The translations under genes were made by a program, and so were the position numbers. The notes beneath the pieces were generated by a model. The model was not told the origin of the DNA and made no database searches. It saw only the letters and a program-made list of their open reading frames with translations. DNA of 64,000 nt from positions 186,001-250,000 of the forward strand of contig NZ_CP050265.1 in NCBI RefSeq assembly GCF_011765465.1, read 5' to 3'. This document shows positions 1 to 8,893 of this stretch, in pieces (positions within the stretch are counted from its first letter, which is position 1; each line of letters starts with the position of its first letter). The DNA comes from Erythrobacter sp. (GTDB lineage Bacteria > Pseudomonadota > Alphaproteobacteria > Sphingomonadales > Sphingomonadaceae).

Positions 1-2807
1 AGTGCATGAACTGCCATATGCACCAGCCCAACATCTTCCTGAATTCCTACCTCGGCTACACGATGTGGGACTATGAGAGCGACGCGCCCTTCATGTGGCC
101 GGCCAAGCAGAAATACCCTACCGCCGACGAGGTGCGCGCCGTGCTCGACCGCAATCCCGAAGGCGCCGCGCCGCGGGGCAAGTGGGCCGACCTCGACTTC
201 CTGCGCAATGTCTACGATCTCAATCCCGAGCTGAAGGACACCCAGTTCGCCGACTATCACGGCCACGGCTGGAATTTCCGCGCGATCTTCAAGCGCGACC
301 GGGAAGGCAACCTGCTCGATGCCGACGGGAACATCGTCGACAACGACGACCCCGAGAAATGGCGCCGCGAGGGCGAGGGCAAGTTCGTCGAACCCGGCAC
401 CAATCCGGGCAAGGCGGTGCATCTCATGTCCATCCACGCCGAAAAGGGGATGCAGTGCGCGGACTGCCATTTCGAGCAGGACAGCCACGGCAATGGCCTC
501 ATCTACGGCGAGGTCGCCAATGCGATCGAAATCTCCTGCAAGGACTGCCACGGGACGGCCGACGCCTATCCCACCTTGCGCACCAGCGGCCCCGCCGCCC
601 CGCCCAAGGGCCACGACCTTGCCCTGCTGCGCAATCCCGACGGCAAGCGCCGCTTCGAATGGATCGATGGTGAAAACGGCACGCGCCGCCTGATCCAGCG
701 CTCGATCGTCGATCCCGAGCTCGAATGGGAAGTGAGCCTCGTCAAGAATTCGGTCGAGCCGGATTCGAGCGAATTCAACCCCAAGGCCGCGCGCGCCAAG
801 CTGATGAGCCGATACGGCGCGGAAACGGGCAATTTCGAATTCGGCACCGGCATCGCGCAGGAGGACCGCGCGCACCGCGACGGCGAGATGGCGTGCTTCA
901 CCTGCCACCTGTCATGGACGACGAGCTGCGGCGGTTGCCACCTGCCGATCGAGGCGAACTGGAAGACCAAGAGCCACCGCTACGAAGGCGGCGAGACGCG
1001 CAATTTCGCGACCTACAACCCGCAGGTCGCGCGCGACCAGATGTTCCAGCTGGGCAAGCACCAGACGACAAAGGGCAGCCAGGTCGCGCCCGTGCGCTCG
1101 TCCAGCGCGCTGGTCCTGTCCTCGACCAACATCAACCGCGAACGCATATACGTCCAGCAGCCGCCGATTTCGGCGATCGGCTTTTCCAGCCAGGCCTTCG
1201 CCCCGCATTTCCCGCACACCGTGCGCACGACCGAGACCAAGACCTGTTCTGACTGTCATCTGTCGGAAAAGGACGACAACAACGCGATCATGGCGCAGCT
1301 CCTGCTGCTCGGCACGAATTACGTCAATTTCGTCGGAATGCACGCCTGGACGGGACAGGAGGACGGCTTCACCGCGATCCGCGTGACCGAATACGACGAG
1401 CCGCAGGCCGTGCTCGGTTCCTACCTCCACCGCTATGCCTATCCCGATTACTGGCGTCGCCACGTCGAGGACAACGACCGCGAGTTGAAGGACTGGATCC
1501 GCGGCAAGACCTTTGACGGCGACCTGTCGGGCGAGACCAAGCCGTTCGAGGAATTCGTCAACACGCATGAAGGCACGTCGGACAGGGTCGGCTGCCTGCA
1601 ACTGCGCGGCGAATATATGTTCGTCGCCGAGGGCAAGGGCGGTTTCCGCGCCTACGACGTCGCCTCGATCGCGAATAAGGGCGTGTCCGAACGAATCCTG
1701 ACCGCGCCTTTCTCAGCGCTCGGCCACGACACGCACGTCGACACCGAGAACGCGACCTGCATGGCGCTCGCTACGAACCAGCCGATCGCGCCGGACCGCA
1801 ACACGCCCCAAATGCGGGAGATGAACCAGGAGCAGCCGTTCCTGCCGATATACGACTACGCGGTCATCACCGACGCGGTGGAAGGGCTGGTGCTGGTCAA
1901 CGTCAACACGCTTGCCGACGGGGAATTCCGCAACAACCAGTTCCGCCGGATGGAATTTGCCGACGGGTCGGATGCGTGGAACCCGGGCGGGGTGCTGAAC
2001 GGTGCGCGCCACGTCCACCTCGCGGGGGAGATCGCCTATATCGCCGCCGAGCGCGGTCTGGTCGTGGTCGATCTTTCGGAACCGAAAGCGCCCAAGGTCG
2101 CCGCGGTGCGCGAGCTTCCCGATGCGCGGGCGAGCGCGATCCAGTTCCGATACCTGTGGGTTTCGGACGCCGAAGGCGTGAAGCTGTTCGACGTGACCGA
2201 CCTGCGCAATCCGGTGGCCGTGCCCGAGGCGACCGTGCCACTGGCCGATGCGCGGCGCATCTATGTCGCGCGGACCTATGCCTATGTCGCGGCGAAGCGG
2301 GACGGGCTGGTGATCCTCGATGTCGAAAAGCCGCGCGCGCCCGAGGTCTACCGGAAGGTCACGCTGGGCGGCAGTCTCAACGATGCCGAGGACGTGATCG
2401 TTGCCTCGACCAATGCCTCGCTCTTCGCCTATGTCGCGGACGGGGTGAACGGGGTGAAGGTGCTGCAACTGACCAGCCCCGACAGCCAGCCCAATTTCTA
2501 CGGTTTCAGCCCCGCGCCTGTCCCTGAGATGATCGCCTGGGCGAGGACCTCCGCGCCCGCCATCGCGCTTTCCAAGGGGCTCGACCGCGACCGCGCGGTG
2601 GACGAGACCGGCGGGCAGATCGCGGTGTTCGGCAGGCTCGGCTCGCGGCCTTTCACCCGGCCCGAAATGGAGCGGCTGTTCATGACCCGCTCGGGCGTGC
2701 CGTGGAAGGTGTCGGACGCGGCCGACATGGGAAGCTGGGTCGGGCGCGAGGTTGCCGTGCCCCGCCGCGCGCGGGCGCCTGCAGCCGGAGCCGGCGGGGG
2801 CCGGTAG
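1..2807 (+). CDS. Multiheme cytochrome c with C-terminal LVIVD-repeat domain (5' truncated)
   Basis: The gene enters the window already open: bases 3-17 read C-M-N-C-H, so the window begins inside a CXXCH heme site and the N-terminus, including any signal peptide, lies upstream. Five further CXXCH motifs follow at residues 151-155, 178-182, 297-301, 308-312 and 414-418 (numbered from the Met at base 6), giving at least six c-type hemes. Residues about 540-850 carry repeated blocks of the LVIVD type (for example GLVVVDLSEPKAPKVAAV and GLVILDVEKPRAPEVY), which form a beta-propeller-like fold in secreted proteins. It is probably a periplasmic or outer-surface electron-transfer protein. The TAG stop at 2805-2807 is clear. 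It converges on the minus-strand FHA-cytochrome operon and probably works with it. The substrate cannot be told from the sequence. Confidence 0.85.
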   Translation, partial: CMNCHMHQPNIFLNSYLGYTMWDYESDAPFMWPAKQKYPTADEVRAVLDRNPEGAAPRGKWADLDFLRNVYDLNPELKDTQFADYHGHGWNFRAIFKRDREGNLLDADGNIVDNDDPEKWRREGEGKFVEPGTNPGKAVHLMSIHAEKGMQCADCHFEQDSHGNGLIYGEVANAIEISCKDCHGTADAYPTLRTSGPAAPPKGHDLALLRNPDGKRRFEWIDGENGTRRLIQRSIVDPELEWEVSLVKNSVEPDSSEFNPKAARAKLMSRYGAETGNFEFGTGIAQEDRAHRDGEMACFTCHLSWTTSCGGCHLPIEANWKTKSHRYEGGETRNFATYNPQVARDQMFQLGKHQTTKGSQVAPVRSSSALVLSSTNINRERIYVQQPPISAIGFSSQAFAPHFPHTVRTTETKTCSDCHLSEKDDNNAIMAQLLLLGTNYVNFVGMHAWTGQEDGFTAIRVTEYDEPQAVLGSYLHRYAYPDYWRRHVEDNDRELKDWIRGKTFDGDLSGETKPFEEFVNTHEGTSDRVGCLQLRGEYMFVAEGKGGFRAYDVASIANKGVSERILTAPFSALGHDTHVDTENATCMALATNQPIAPDRNTPQMREMNQEQPFLPIYDYAVITDAVEGLVLVNVNTLADGEFRNNQFRRMEFADGSDAWNPGGVLNGARHVHLAGEIAYIAAERGLVVVDLSEPKAPKVAAVRELPDARASAIQFRYLWVSDAEGVKLFDVTDLRNPVAVPEATVPLADARRIYVARTYAYVAAKRDGLVILDVEKPRAPEVYRKVTLGGSLNDAEDVIVASTNASLFAYVADGVNGVKVLQLTSPDSQPNFYGFSPAPVPEMIAWARTSAPAIALSKGLDRDRAVDETGGQIAVFGRLGSRPFTRPEMERLFMTRSGVPWKVSDAADMGSWVGREVAVPRRARAPAAGAGGGR

Positions 2808-2903
2808 GAGGAGGGGGCCGCTCGGCCTTCGGCCTCGCGGGTTTTTCGGTATGCGAGAGGGCGCTCGGCCTTGCGGCCTCGCGGGGCGGCTGCGTCGGCG
2901 CGC

Positions 2904-3788
2904 CTATTTGCGCTCGGCGGCGAGGCCCTGCATCATCGGGACCAGCTTGTCCTCGTAGCGCGCCAGTGTCGGCCAGTCGCCGACGGGCTGGAAATGCGTC
3001 ACCAGCGCGCCTTCGTGCCAGCGGTGGAGGCTGAAGAAGGGCGGTTCGGCGGTGACGATCGCGCGCGCGTCGGCGTGGTCGAAATCGAGCGGGCTGAGGT
3101 CGAGCGCCACCGCCGGGGCGACCGCAGGCGTCACAGAGAGCGGAACATCGCCCACCATGGCGTGCAGCGGGCGGTGAAGGTGGCCGCACTTGATGCCGAC
3201 GACCTGCCGGTGCGGTGCGAGGGTTTCATGGAAACGGCGGAACCACTCCTCCTCCGGGCGCGGGTCCATCCAGTCGATCCCGGCGACCACCGGCGGATGG
3301 TGGATGAAGACGAGCGTCGGCGTGTCCGGATGCGCCTCCAGCTCGGCGGTCATCCACGCCGCGCGCTTGTCGCAGAAGGCTCCGCCGTGGCGCCCCGCCT
3401 CGAGGCTGTCGAGGCAGACGACGCGCAGGCCCCGGCATTCGGCGGCGAACTGGACGAAGCCGTTGTCGTCGGCATAGTCGGGAAAGGCGCGCAGCAATTC
3501 GGTGCGGTCGTCGTGGTTGCCCGCCATCGGGTAGACCGGGAAGGGGCAGCGTTCGACCGCCGCCTTGAGGCGGGCGTAGCAATCGGGATCGCCGTTATCG
3601 GCGAGGTCGCCCGACATCACCAGCATATCGGGCGGGCTCGGCAGGGCGAGGATCGCATCGAGCACGGCGAGGCAGCGCAGGTAGTTGAATTCGGCCTCGC
3701 CCGCATCGGGATCGTAGCCGATATGCGTATCGGTCACCTGGGCGATGATGACGCCCCTGCCTTGCGTGTCCCCCCTCGCCATGTTCAC
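2904..3788 (-). CDS. Metallophosphoesterase, class III cyclic-nucleotide phosphodiesterase-like (CpdA/GpdQ family)
   Basis: The 294-residue protein has the complete binuclear metal site of calcineurin-like phosphoesterases: D20-x-H22 (TDTHIG), GDLADN with D61, GNHD with N91 and H92, H163-H164, and GHLH at 202-205. The order and the short GNHD/GHLH form are those of the class III cAMP phosphodiesterase group, whose members hydrolyse cyclic nucleotides or other phosphodiesters. No signal peptide is seen, so it is cytoplasmic. The GTG start at 3788 overlaps the stop of the upstream decaheme gene as GTGA, which implies translational coupling. An ATG two codons later (3782) is an alternative start. 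Because the first gene of the same operon has two cNMP-binding domains, turnover of a cyclic nucleotide is the likeliest role. Substrate specificity is inferred. Confidence 0.82.
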   Translation of the reverse strand: MNMARGDTQGRGVIIAQVTDTHIGYDPDAGEAEFNYLRCLAVLDAILALPSPPDMLVMSGDLADNGDPDCYARLKAAVERCPFPVYPMAGNHDDRTELLRAFPDYADDNGFVQFAAECRGLRVVCLDSLEAGRHGGAFCDKRAAWMTAELEAHPDTPTLVFIHHPPVVAGIDWMDPRPEEEWFRRFHETLAPHRQVVGIKCGHLHRPLHAMVGDVPLSVTPAVAPAVALDLSPLDFDHADARAIVTAEPPFFSLHRWHEGALVTHFQPVGDWPTLARYEDKLVPMMQGLAAERK

Positions 3789-5563
3789 TTCCTTATCCCG
3801 CCGAGCCTTGCCGCCAGGTTATCGCGCGGCATTTCGGGCGTTTCGGGGTGGTCCTCCGGCTTCCACGGCATGGTCGGCGTGTGATAGCCATGACACATTG
3901 CGCAGGACGACGGCACGATCTCCTTCGTCTTCACCGCGCTCGCCCCCTTGTGGCAGTCCTGGCAGCTTTCGAGGTCGGGGATGAGCAGATCGGTTGCCGC
4001 TTCGGACGTCGCCGCCTCGTGGCAGTCGGTGCATTTCTCGTCCTCGTGCGCCTTGTGGCTGAAGAAGCCGTGCATGAGGAAGCGGTCGGGCAGGTTGACC
4101 GGCACGAGGTCTGCACGGCCGTCGGTCGTGGTGCGGATATGGCACTCGGCGCAGATGCCGCCCTTGCCGAGCGCGTTGTTGACACTGATCAGCGAGCGCA
4201 CGGGTCGCCCGAAATCGGCGTAATAGGCGCCCCCGCGCGCGAAGGGTCCGGGTCGCTGCCGCCCGCCGCCGAGCTCGGGGCGGGGCGAGCGCGCAAGGGT
4301 CGCCATGTCCTCGCGGAAGTCGTCGAGGTCGCCGTGGCGCAAGCTGCGAAAGCCGCTCGCCGTGCGCGCGAAGACGAGGCTGTGGCAGCTCTCGCAGGAA
4401 TCCTCCATCTCGACCTCCTTGAAGCCTACGCCTTCCGGGCCTTCCTCGTGGCAGTCGGCGCATTCGAGCGGCGCGCCGTATTCGGGCAGGCTCAAGGCCA
4501 TGCGCGCCGCGCCGCCCTGCTTGTCCATGTGGACATCGTGCGGGAACTTGAGCCCGCTGCGCTCGACCGGGGAACGCGCGAGCGAGACGCGCGCCGGCTC
4601 CTCGGCGCCGAGCTGCGTGTAGAAGGTCGGGCGGAACTGCGGGTGCTGCTTGCCGAAATCATGCGCGTTGGCGAAGCTCACGTCGGTCAGCCGCGTGTCG
4701 AGGTCGGAATGGCAGTCGGCACAGAACTGCTCGCTCGCCGCCTCCAGCTTGACCGGGCCTTCGTGTTCGGAATGGCAGGAGACGCAGCCCAGCGGCCCCT
4801 CCTTGCCGAGCGTCATGGCGATGTCCCACTGGATCGCATCGCCCTGCGACAGCGGCGGCATCCCGGCGGCAAGGCGCGGCATTTTCGCGTGGTCGCCCAG
4901 CTCTTCGTGGCAGGTGAGGCAGGTTTCGTCCTGCACGCTGACGAAGGGCGTGACGTGACACGCCTCGCAATTGTCCTCGAGATCGTGGTGCGCGAGCGAC
5001 AATTCGCCCGACGACCACGCCGCATCGAACATGACCTGCCCGGGCGCGTCGCTTTCGGGATCGTTTTCGACCGGCGTGCGGGTGAGGTGGGTGACCACCG
5101 GGATCGACAGCAGCAGCAGCAGGATCGCGCCCGCGAAGGTCCAGCTCATTGCGCGCTTGCTGGGAAGCGCGCTCGCCAGCTGGAACCCAGCAAGCGCGTC
5201 GCCCTTGCCTTCTGTGCTCTCGGCCTGGCGGATGGTGATGCTGGTTGCCCCGTCGGCCTCGCGCGCGATCGCGAGCAGGGCCGAGCCGAGCTCGATTTCC
5301 GCCCCCTCGCGCGGGTCGACCGTCTCGGAATGGGCGGTCCGCCCGTTGAGCCCGAAGCCCAGGGTCCCCACCGCCTCGACCTTGAGCGCGTCGGGGCCGA
5401 GCCGGGTGATCGTGACGTGTTCCTGCTCGACCGCGAGATCGGGCAGGTGGATTGCGTTTTCGGTCGACCGGCCGACGCCGATGCGATCTTCGGCCACCGT
5501 GCGCTCGCGCACGATCTCGCGCCCGGCGGCGGTGAAATCGATGGTGCGGATCAGGAAGGCCAT
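3785..5563 (-). CDS. FHA-like domain/TM/decaheme cytochrome c fusion
   Basis: 592 residues. Residues 1-110 lack a signal peptide and resemble an FHA phosphopeptide-binding fold: RIGVGRS at 27-33, a conserved-type His at 49, and the N-G pair at 73-74. A single hydrophobic segment (about 139-160) follows. The remainder carries ten CXXCH motifs starting at residues 199, 215, 260, 281, 368, 390, 471, 511, 534 and 554. The topology is therefore cytoplasmic FHA, one membrane anchor and a periplasmic decaheme wire. Cytochrome c3/c7-like spacing with extra His residues (for example FPHDVH and FSHKAH) suggests bis-His ligation. It lies 10 bases downstream of the cytochrome b-like gene and overlaps the phosphoesterase, so it is one operon. 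Its likely role is transferring electrons between the membrane subunit and the periplasm. The FHA partner is unknown. Confidence 0.85.
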   Translation of the reverse strand: MAFLIRTIDFTAAGREIVRERTVAEDRIGVGRSTENAIHLPDLAVEQEHVTITRLGPDALKVEAVGTLGFGLNGRTAHSETVDPREGAEIELGSALLAIAREADGATSITIRQAESTEGKGDALAGFQLASALPSKRAMSWTFAGAILLLLLSIPVVTHLTRTPVENDPESDAPGQVMFDAAWSSGELSLAHHDLEDNCEACHVTPFVSVQDETCLTCHEELGDHAKMPRLAAGMPPLSQGDAIQWDIAMTLGKEGPLGCVSCHSEHEGPVKLEAASEQFCADCHSDLDTRLTDVSFANAHDFGKQHPQFRPTFYTQLGAEEPARVSLARSPVERSGLKFPHDVHMDKQGGAARMALSLPEYGAPLECADCHEEGPEGVGFKEVEMEDSCESCHSLVFARTASGFRSLRHGDLDDFREDMATLARSPRPELGGGRQRPGPFARGGAYYADFGRPVRSLISVNNALGKGGICAECHIRTTTDGRADLVPVNLPDRFLMHGFFSHKAHEDEKCTDCHEAATSEAATDLLIPDLESCQDCHKGASAVKTKEIVPSSCAMCHGYHTPTMPWKPEDHPETPEMPRDNLAARLGGIRK

Positions 5564-5573
5564 CGCGTCCGCC

Positions 5574-6449
5574 TCACCAGTAGTAGAACACGCTCACGAC
5601 GTGCGCGAGCAGGGCGGCGAGAAGCGCGATCGTCGCCGGGATGTGGATGAAGAGCCAGATTTCGAGAGCCGCGCGGATGCGCAGGTGGCGGCGGATCTGG
5701 GCGAGCTGTTCGGCGCGGCGGGCGAGCAGGGCATTGACCTTCTCTAGCGCTGCCCCAGCGTCGCCGCTTGCTCCTTCGGGCATCTGCCGGATCGCCCGCG
5801 CCGTGGCGCAGCGCGGATAGGAGCCGGTCAGCCGCCCCCACGCCCCGCCGTGGAACACGTCCTGTTCGAGCGCGGCGATGACGAGGTCGGATTCGGCGCG
5901 GCCGAGCGGCTGTGCGGCGGCTTCCAGCTGGCGGTCGATCGCGGTCAGGCTGTCGAGCATCTGCGCCCGCGTCATCTCGCCGCGATTGGACGACAGGCTT
6001 TTCGGCAGAGTCGCATAGGCATAGACGCCGTAGATGCCCGTGACGATCACCAGCAGCATCAGCGCATAGGCGAGCGTGTGGACGTTCCAGCCGACCTGGA
6101 AGCCGGTGTGGAGCGTCCCGATCACGATCAGCGAGATACCCAGCCAGACATGGGCGCTGGTCCACGCCTTGAGGCTCCAGTTGCCGGTCGTGATGTAGCG
6201 CTTGCGAACCCCCAGCAGCGACAGCCAGACGATGAGGGCAAGGCCGATGGTCCCGAGCGTGTAGCCGTACCACGTACCCCCGTTGGGGCGCGGTTCCTGG
6301 TCGATCAGGGCATAGCCGAGCCCGGCGACCACGCTCAGCAGCAGCGCGACCTTGAGCCAGCGCCAGTTCCGGTGCTTCAGGAAGCTGACATGGTCGGCAT
6401 CGCGCCGCTTCTCGTCGAGGCTGTAGCGATTGGTGGCCTTGGTCGCCAT
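5574..6449 (-). CDS. Cytochrome b-like membrane subunit
   Basis: 291 residues starting MATKATNRYS. The ATG at 6449 shares one base with the TGA of the upstream flavoprotein gene (TGATG), which decides this start over an in-frame upstream extension that only overlaps that gene. Predicted membrane segments lie near 33-49, 59-80, 97-117, 124-144 and 262-286. His100 and His114 (segment 3), His124 (segment 4) and His269 and His283 (segment 5) are placed as in b-type heme proteins of the b561/ferric-reductase class. A charged region of about 110 residues (148-258, rich in Arg, Glu and Ala) separates helices four and five. Its position between a ferredoxin-type flavoprotein and a decaheme cytochrome suggests it passes electrons across the membrane. 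I do not recognise a named family with certainty. Confidence 0.75.
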   Translation of the reverse strand: MATKATNRYSLDEKRRDADHVSFLKHRNWRWLKVALLLSVVAGLGYALIDQEPRPNGGTWYGYTLGTIGLALIVWLSLLGVRKRYITTGNWSLKAWTSAHVWLGISLIVIGTLHTGFQVGWNVHTLAYALMLLVIVTGIYGVYAYATLPKSLSSNRGEMTRAQMLDSLTAIDRQLEAAAQPLGRAESDLVIAALEQDVFHGGAWGRLTGSYPRCATARAIRQMPEGASGDAGAALEKVNALLARRAEQLAQIRRHLRIRAALEIWLFIHIPATIALLAALLAHVVSVFYYW

Positions 6450-8893
6450 CACTCCACGTCCTCGGTCAGCTTGGTGTAGGTCAGGAACTTGTCGGGCGCG
6501 ACGCGGATCGCCGCGCCGGTCGGGCAGGCACGCACGCAGGCCGGGCCGCCTTCGATGCCGGAGCACATATCGCACTTGATCGCCTGCTTCGGGGTTTCGG
6601 GATCGCCGTGCTTCTTGCGCCAGGCATAGCTCGCCTCGCCCGGGCCCGGCCCGCTGCCGAACAGTAGCCATTGCAGGAAGGAGGGCTTTTTCGGCGGCTT
6701 GGGATCCATGCGGATCACGTCATAGGGGCAATTGCGCTGGCAATTGCCGCAGCCGATGCAGGTCTCGTCGATGAACACCTCGCCGTCCGGCCCGCGATGG
6801 ATCGCGTTGGGCGGGCAGTCGGCCATGCAGTGTGGGTGCTCGCAGTGGCGGCACGATGTCGGCACGTGGAGATGGGCGTAGGTCCGCCCCGCCTCGCGGT
6901 CGAGCCGCGAAAGCCCCTCGTGCGCATCGGCGCAGGCTTTCTCGCAATTGTCGCAGCCGATGCACAGCGTCTCGTCGATCAGCAGCACGTCGGTCGCCTC
7001 GCCCAGCCCCTGGTCGACGAGGAACTGCGCGGTTTCCGAATACATATCGACCGCGCCTTCGAAATCGTCCTTGCGGCTTTCGATGAAGGCGTTGATCTCG
7101 CGCCGCTTGGCCATTTCCTTCAAGGCGGTGTCGCGCAGGTTCGGGTGTTCGTCGAGCAGTTTGACGAAGCCTTCGCCCGGCAGGCGGATGACCTCGGCCT
7201 TGATCGCGGCCTTGACCGTCGCGGTGCGTTTCGACCCGTCGATCGCGGCCATTTCCCCGACATAGCTGCCCGCCGGGAGATAGGAGAGAAAGACCTGCCG
7301 CCCGCCGATTTCCTTTTCGACGATCATCGACCCGCGCCGGATGATGAAGACGTCCTTGTCGTCCGCGCCTTCCTCGATGATGACCTGCCCGGCGCGCGCT
7401 TCGATCACCTCGGCGCTTTCGACCAGCGGTGCGACGTCCTGTTTCGTGAGGCCCGATCCGAACATCTGGAGCAGCTGGCGCTCGATCGAGATGCGCGTGA
7501 CCGCGCGCGCCGCGTCGGGCGAGGTTGCGATGAGTTTGAGCGCCGCCGTGCGCGACAGCTCGAGCGCGACCACTGGCTCGGCCGCGCGGATCGTCGCGCC
7601 GCGGCGGCGACCGGAAATCAGGCCGACCTCGCCGAATATCTCGCCCTCGCCGATGGGGACCGTGACCGAAGGATCGTTCGGATTGACCTCCACCGCGACG
7701 GACCCTTGCGCGATGGCGAACATGGACGAGCCCGGCTCGTTGCGGCGGAAGATCACCTCGCCCGGCTCGTAATAGTGGCAGGTCGAATCGAGCATCAGCT
7801 CGCGCAATTGCAGCGGCGAGAGGCCGGCGAGGATTTCGACATTCTTCCCGTAGATCTCGAGCCAGTGGTCGACGTCGTGATCGCCGGGAAGCGCGGCGAA
7901 TTTCTCTGCAAGGATCGGCTCGTCGGCGGGCTTGAGATCAGTGTTCCCGTTCAGGAACTCGATCACGTCGTAGCCCTGGTTCATGCAGTGCTTGATCAGC
8001 GGGTATCCCGCGAGCGCGCCGATCACGTGGATGCCGGGCTTGGTCGTTTCGAACACGGGCGAGAGTTTCGGGAAGGCGCCGCGGTCCTCGCCGGTGAACT
8101 CGATCCCCATCGCCTCGACGAAGCCGCGCGGGGGCTGCGATCCGGTGCGCGCGATGATGCGGTCGCAGCGGATCGTCTCCTGCCCGTCGCGGGTGTTGAG
8201 TACGAGCTCGCCGTCCTTGACCTCGGCGGGCTCGGTCTCGCGCCGGACGATGATCCGCCCGTCGCGCTCGGCCTCTTCGAGCAGGGCGACATTGTCCTTC
8301 TTCGCGCGGGCGAAGCTGTCGCGGCGGTTGAGGATGGTGACGACATTGCGCTGTGCATCGTCGGCGGCGAGGCCCAGCGCGTTCTCGATCCCCGCATCGC
8401 CCGAACCGACGACGGTGATGTGCTCGTCGTAGTACTCGCCCGGATCGTCGAGCTGGTACTGGATCATCGGCGAATCCGCGCCGGGGCAGCGCAGCTTGTT
8501 CGGGTTGCCCTGTGTCCCGATGGCGAGCACGATCGCCTCGGCGCGCACCGTCTCGCCGCTTTTCAGCTTGAGCGCGAAATCGCCCTTCTCGCCCGTCACC
8601 TCGAGCACTTCGGCGTTAAGCTTGACGTTGACGCCTTGCCCGGCGGCCTGTTCGTCCCAGATGCCGAGAATCGTCTCGCGCTTGCCGGCGGCGAAATCGA
8701 AATCGCTGCGCAGCACAAGATTGGCGGGCGTCGCCATCACGTGCTTGCCCTTCTGGTACTTGTAGATCGTGTCGGAGAGGTGATCGGTCTTTTCGAGCAG
8801 CACGTGGCTCATGCCGAGCGCAGCCGCGCGCGCCGCCGCGCTCAATCCCGCGGGGCCCGATCCGACAATGGCGACTTTATACAAATCCGACAA
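6449..8893 (-). CDS. FAD/NAD(P) oxidoreductase-double cNMP-binding-4x[4Fe-4S] ferredoxin fusion
   Basis: 814 residues in three parts. Residues 1-320 are a thioredoxin-reductase-like flavoprotein with dinucleotide motifs GSGPAG (11-16) and GSGDAG (163-168), but no redox-active CxxC. Residues about 355-470 and 480-595 are two cyclic-nucleotide-binding domains, with phosphate-cassette-like segments near 417-437 and 542-562. Residues about 640-800 resemble the electron-transfer (B) subunits of molybdopterin oxidoreductases, with four Cys quartets: C644/647/650/654, C681/684/689/693, C712/715/718/722 and C774/777/786/790. There is no signal peptide, so it is cytoplasmic. The likely function is oxidising or reducing NAD(P)H and exchanging electrons with the downstream membrane cytochrome under cNMP control. 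The start is TTG (8893), chosen because a strong G-rich ribosome site (AAGGGGGGG) lies 5 bases upstream. Confidence 0.88.
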   Translation of the reverse strand: MSDLYKVAIVGSGPAGLSAAARAAALGMSHVLLEKTDHLSDTIYKYQKGKHVMATPANLVLRSDFDFAAGKRETILGIWDEQAAGQGVNVKLNAEVLEVTGEKGDFALKLKSGETVRAEAIVLAIGTQGNPNKLRCPGADSPMIQYQLDDPGEYYDEHITVVGSGDAGIENALGLAADDAQRNVVTILNRRDSFARAKKDNVALLEEAERDGRIIVRRETEPAEVKDGELVLNTRDGQETIRCDRIIARTGSQPPRGFVEAMGIEFTGEDRGAFPKLSPVFETTKPGIHVIGALAGYPLIKHCMNQGYDVIEFLNGNTDLKPADEPILAEKFAALPGDHDVDHWLEIYGKNVEILAGLSPLQLRELMLDSTCHYYEPGEVIFRRNEPGSSMFAIAQGSVAVEVNPNDPSVTVPIGEGEIFGEVGLISGRRRGATIRAAEPVVALELSRTAALKLIATSPDAARAVTRISIERQLLQMFGSGLTKQDVAPLVESAEVIEARAGQVIIEEGADDKDVFIIRRGSMIVEKEIGGRQVFLSYLPAGSYVGEMAAIDGSKRTATVKAAIKAEVIRLPGEGFVKLLDEHPNLRDTALKEMAKRREINAFIESRKDDFEGAVDMYSETAQFLVDQGLGEATDVLLIDETLCIGCDNCEKACADAHEGLSRLDREAGRTYAHLHVPTSCRHCEHPHCMADCPPNAIHRGPDGEVFIDETCIGCGNCQRNCPYDVIRMDPKPPKKPSFLQWLLFGSGPGPGEASYAWRKKHGDPETPKQAIKCDMCSGIEGGPACVRACPTGAAIRVAPDKFLTYTKLTEDVE

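Noticed and set aside
3848..5650. 600-codon open frame on the plus strand opposite the FHA-decaheme gene
   Set aside because: It mirrors the codon pattern of a clearly recognisable minus-strand gene with ten heme motifs. Arg/Ala/Val-rich composition and lack of any motif mark it as a GC-driven shadow.
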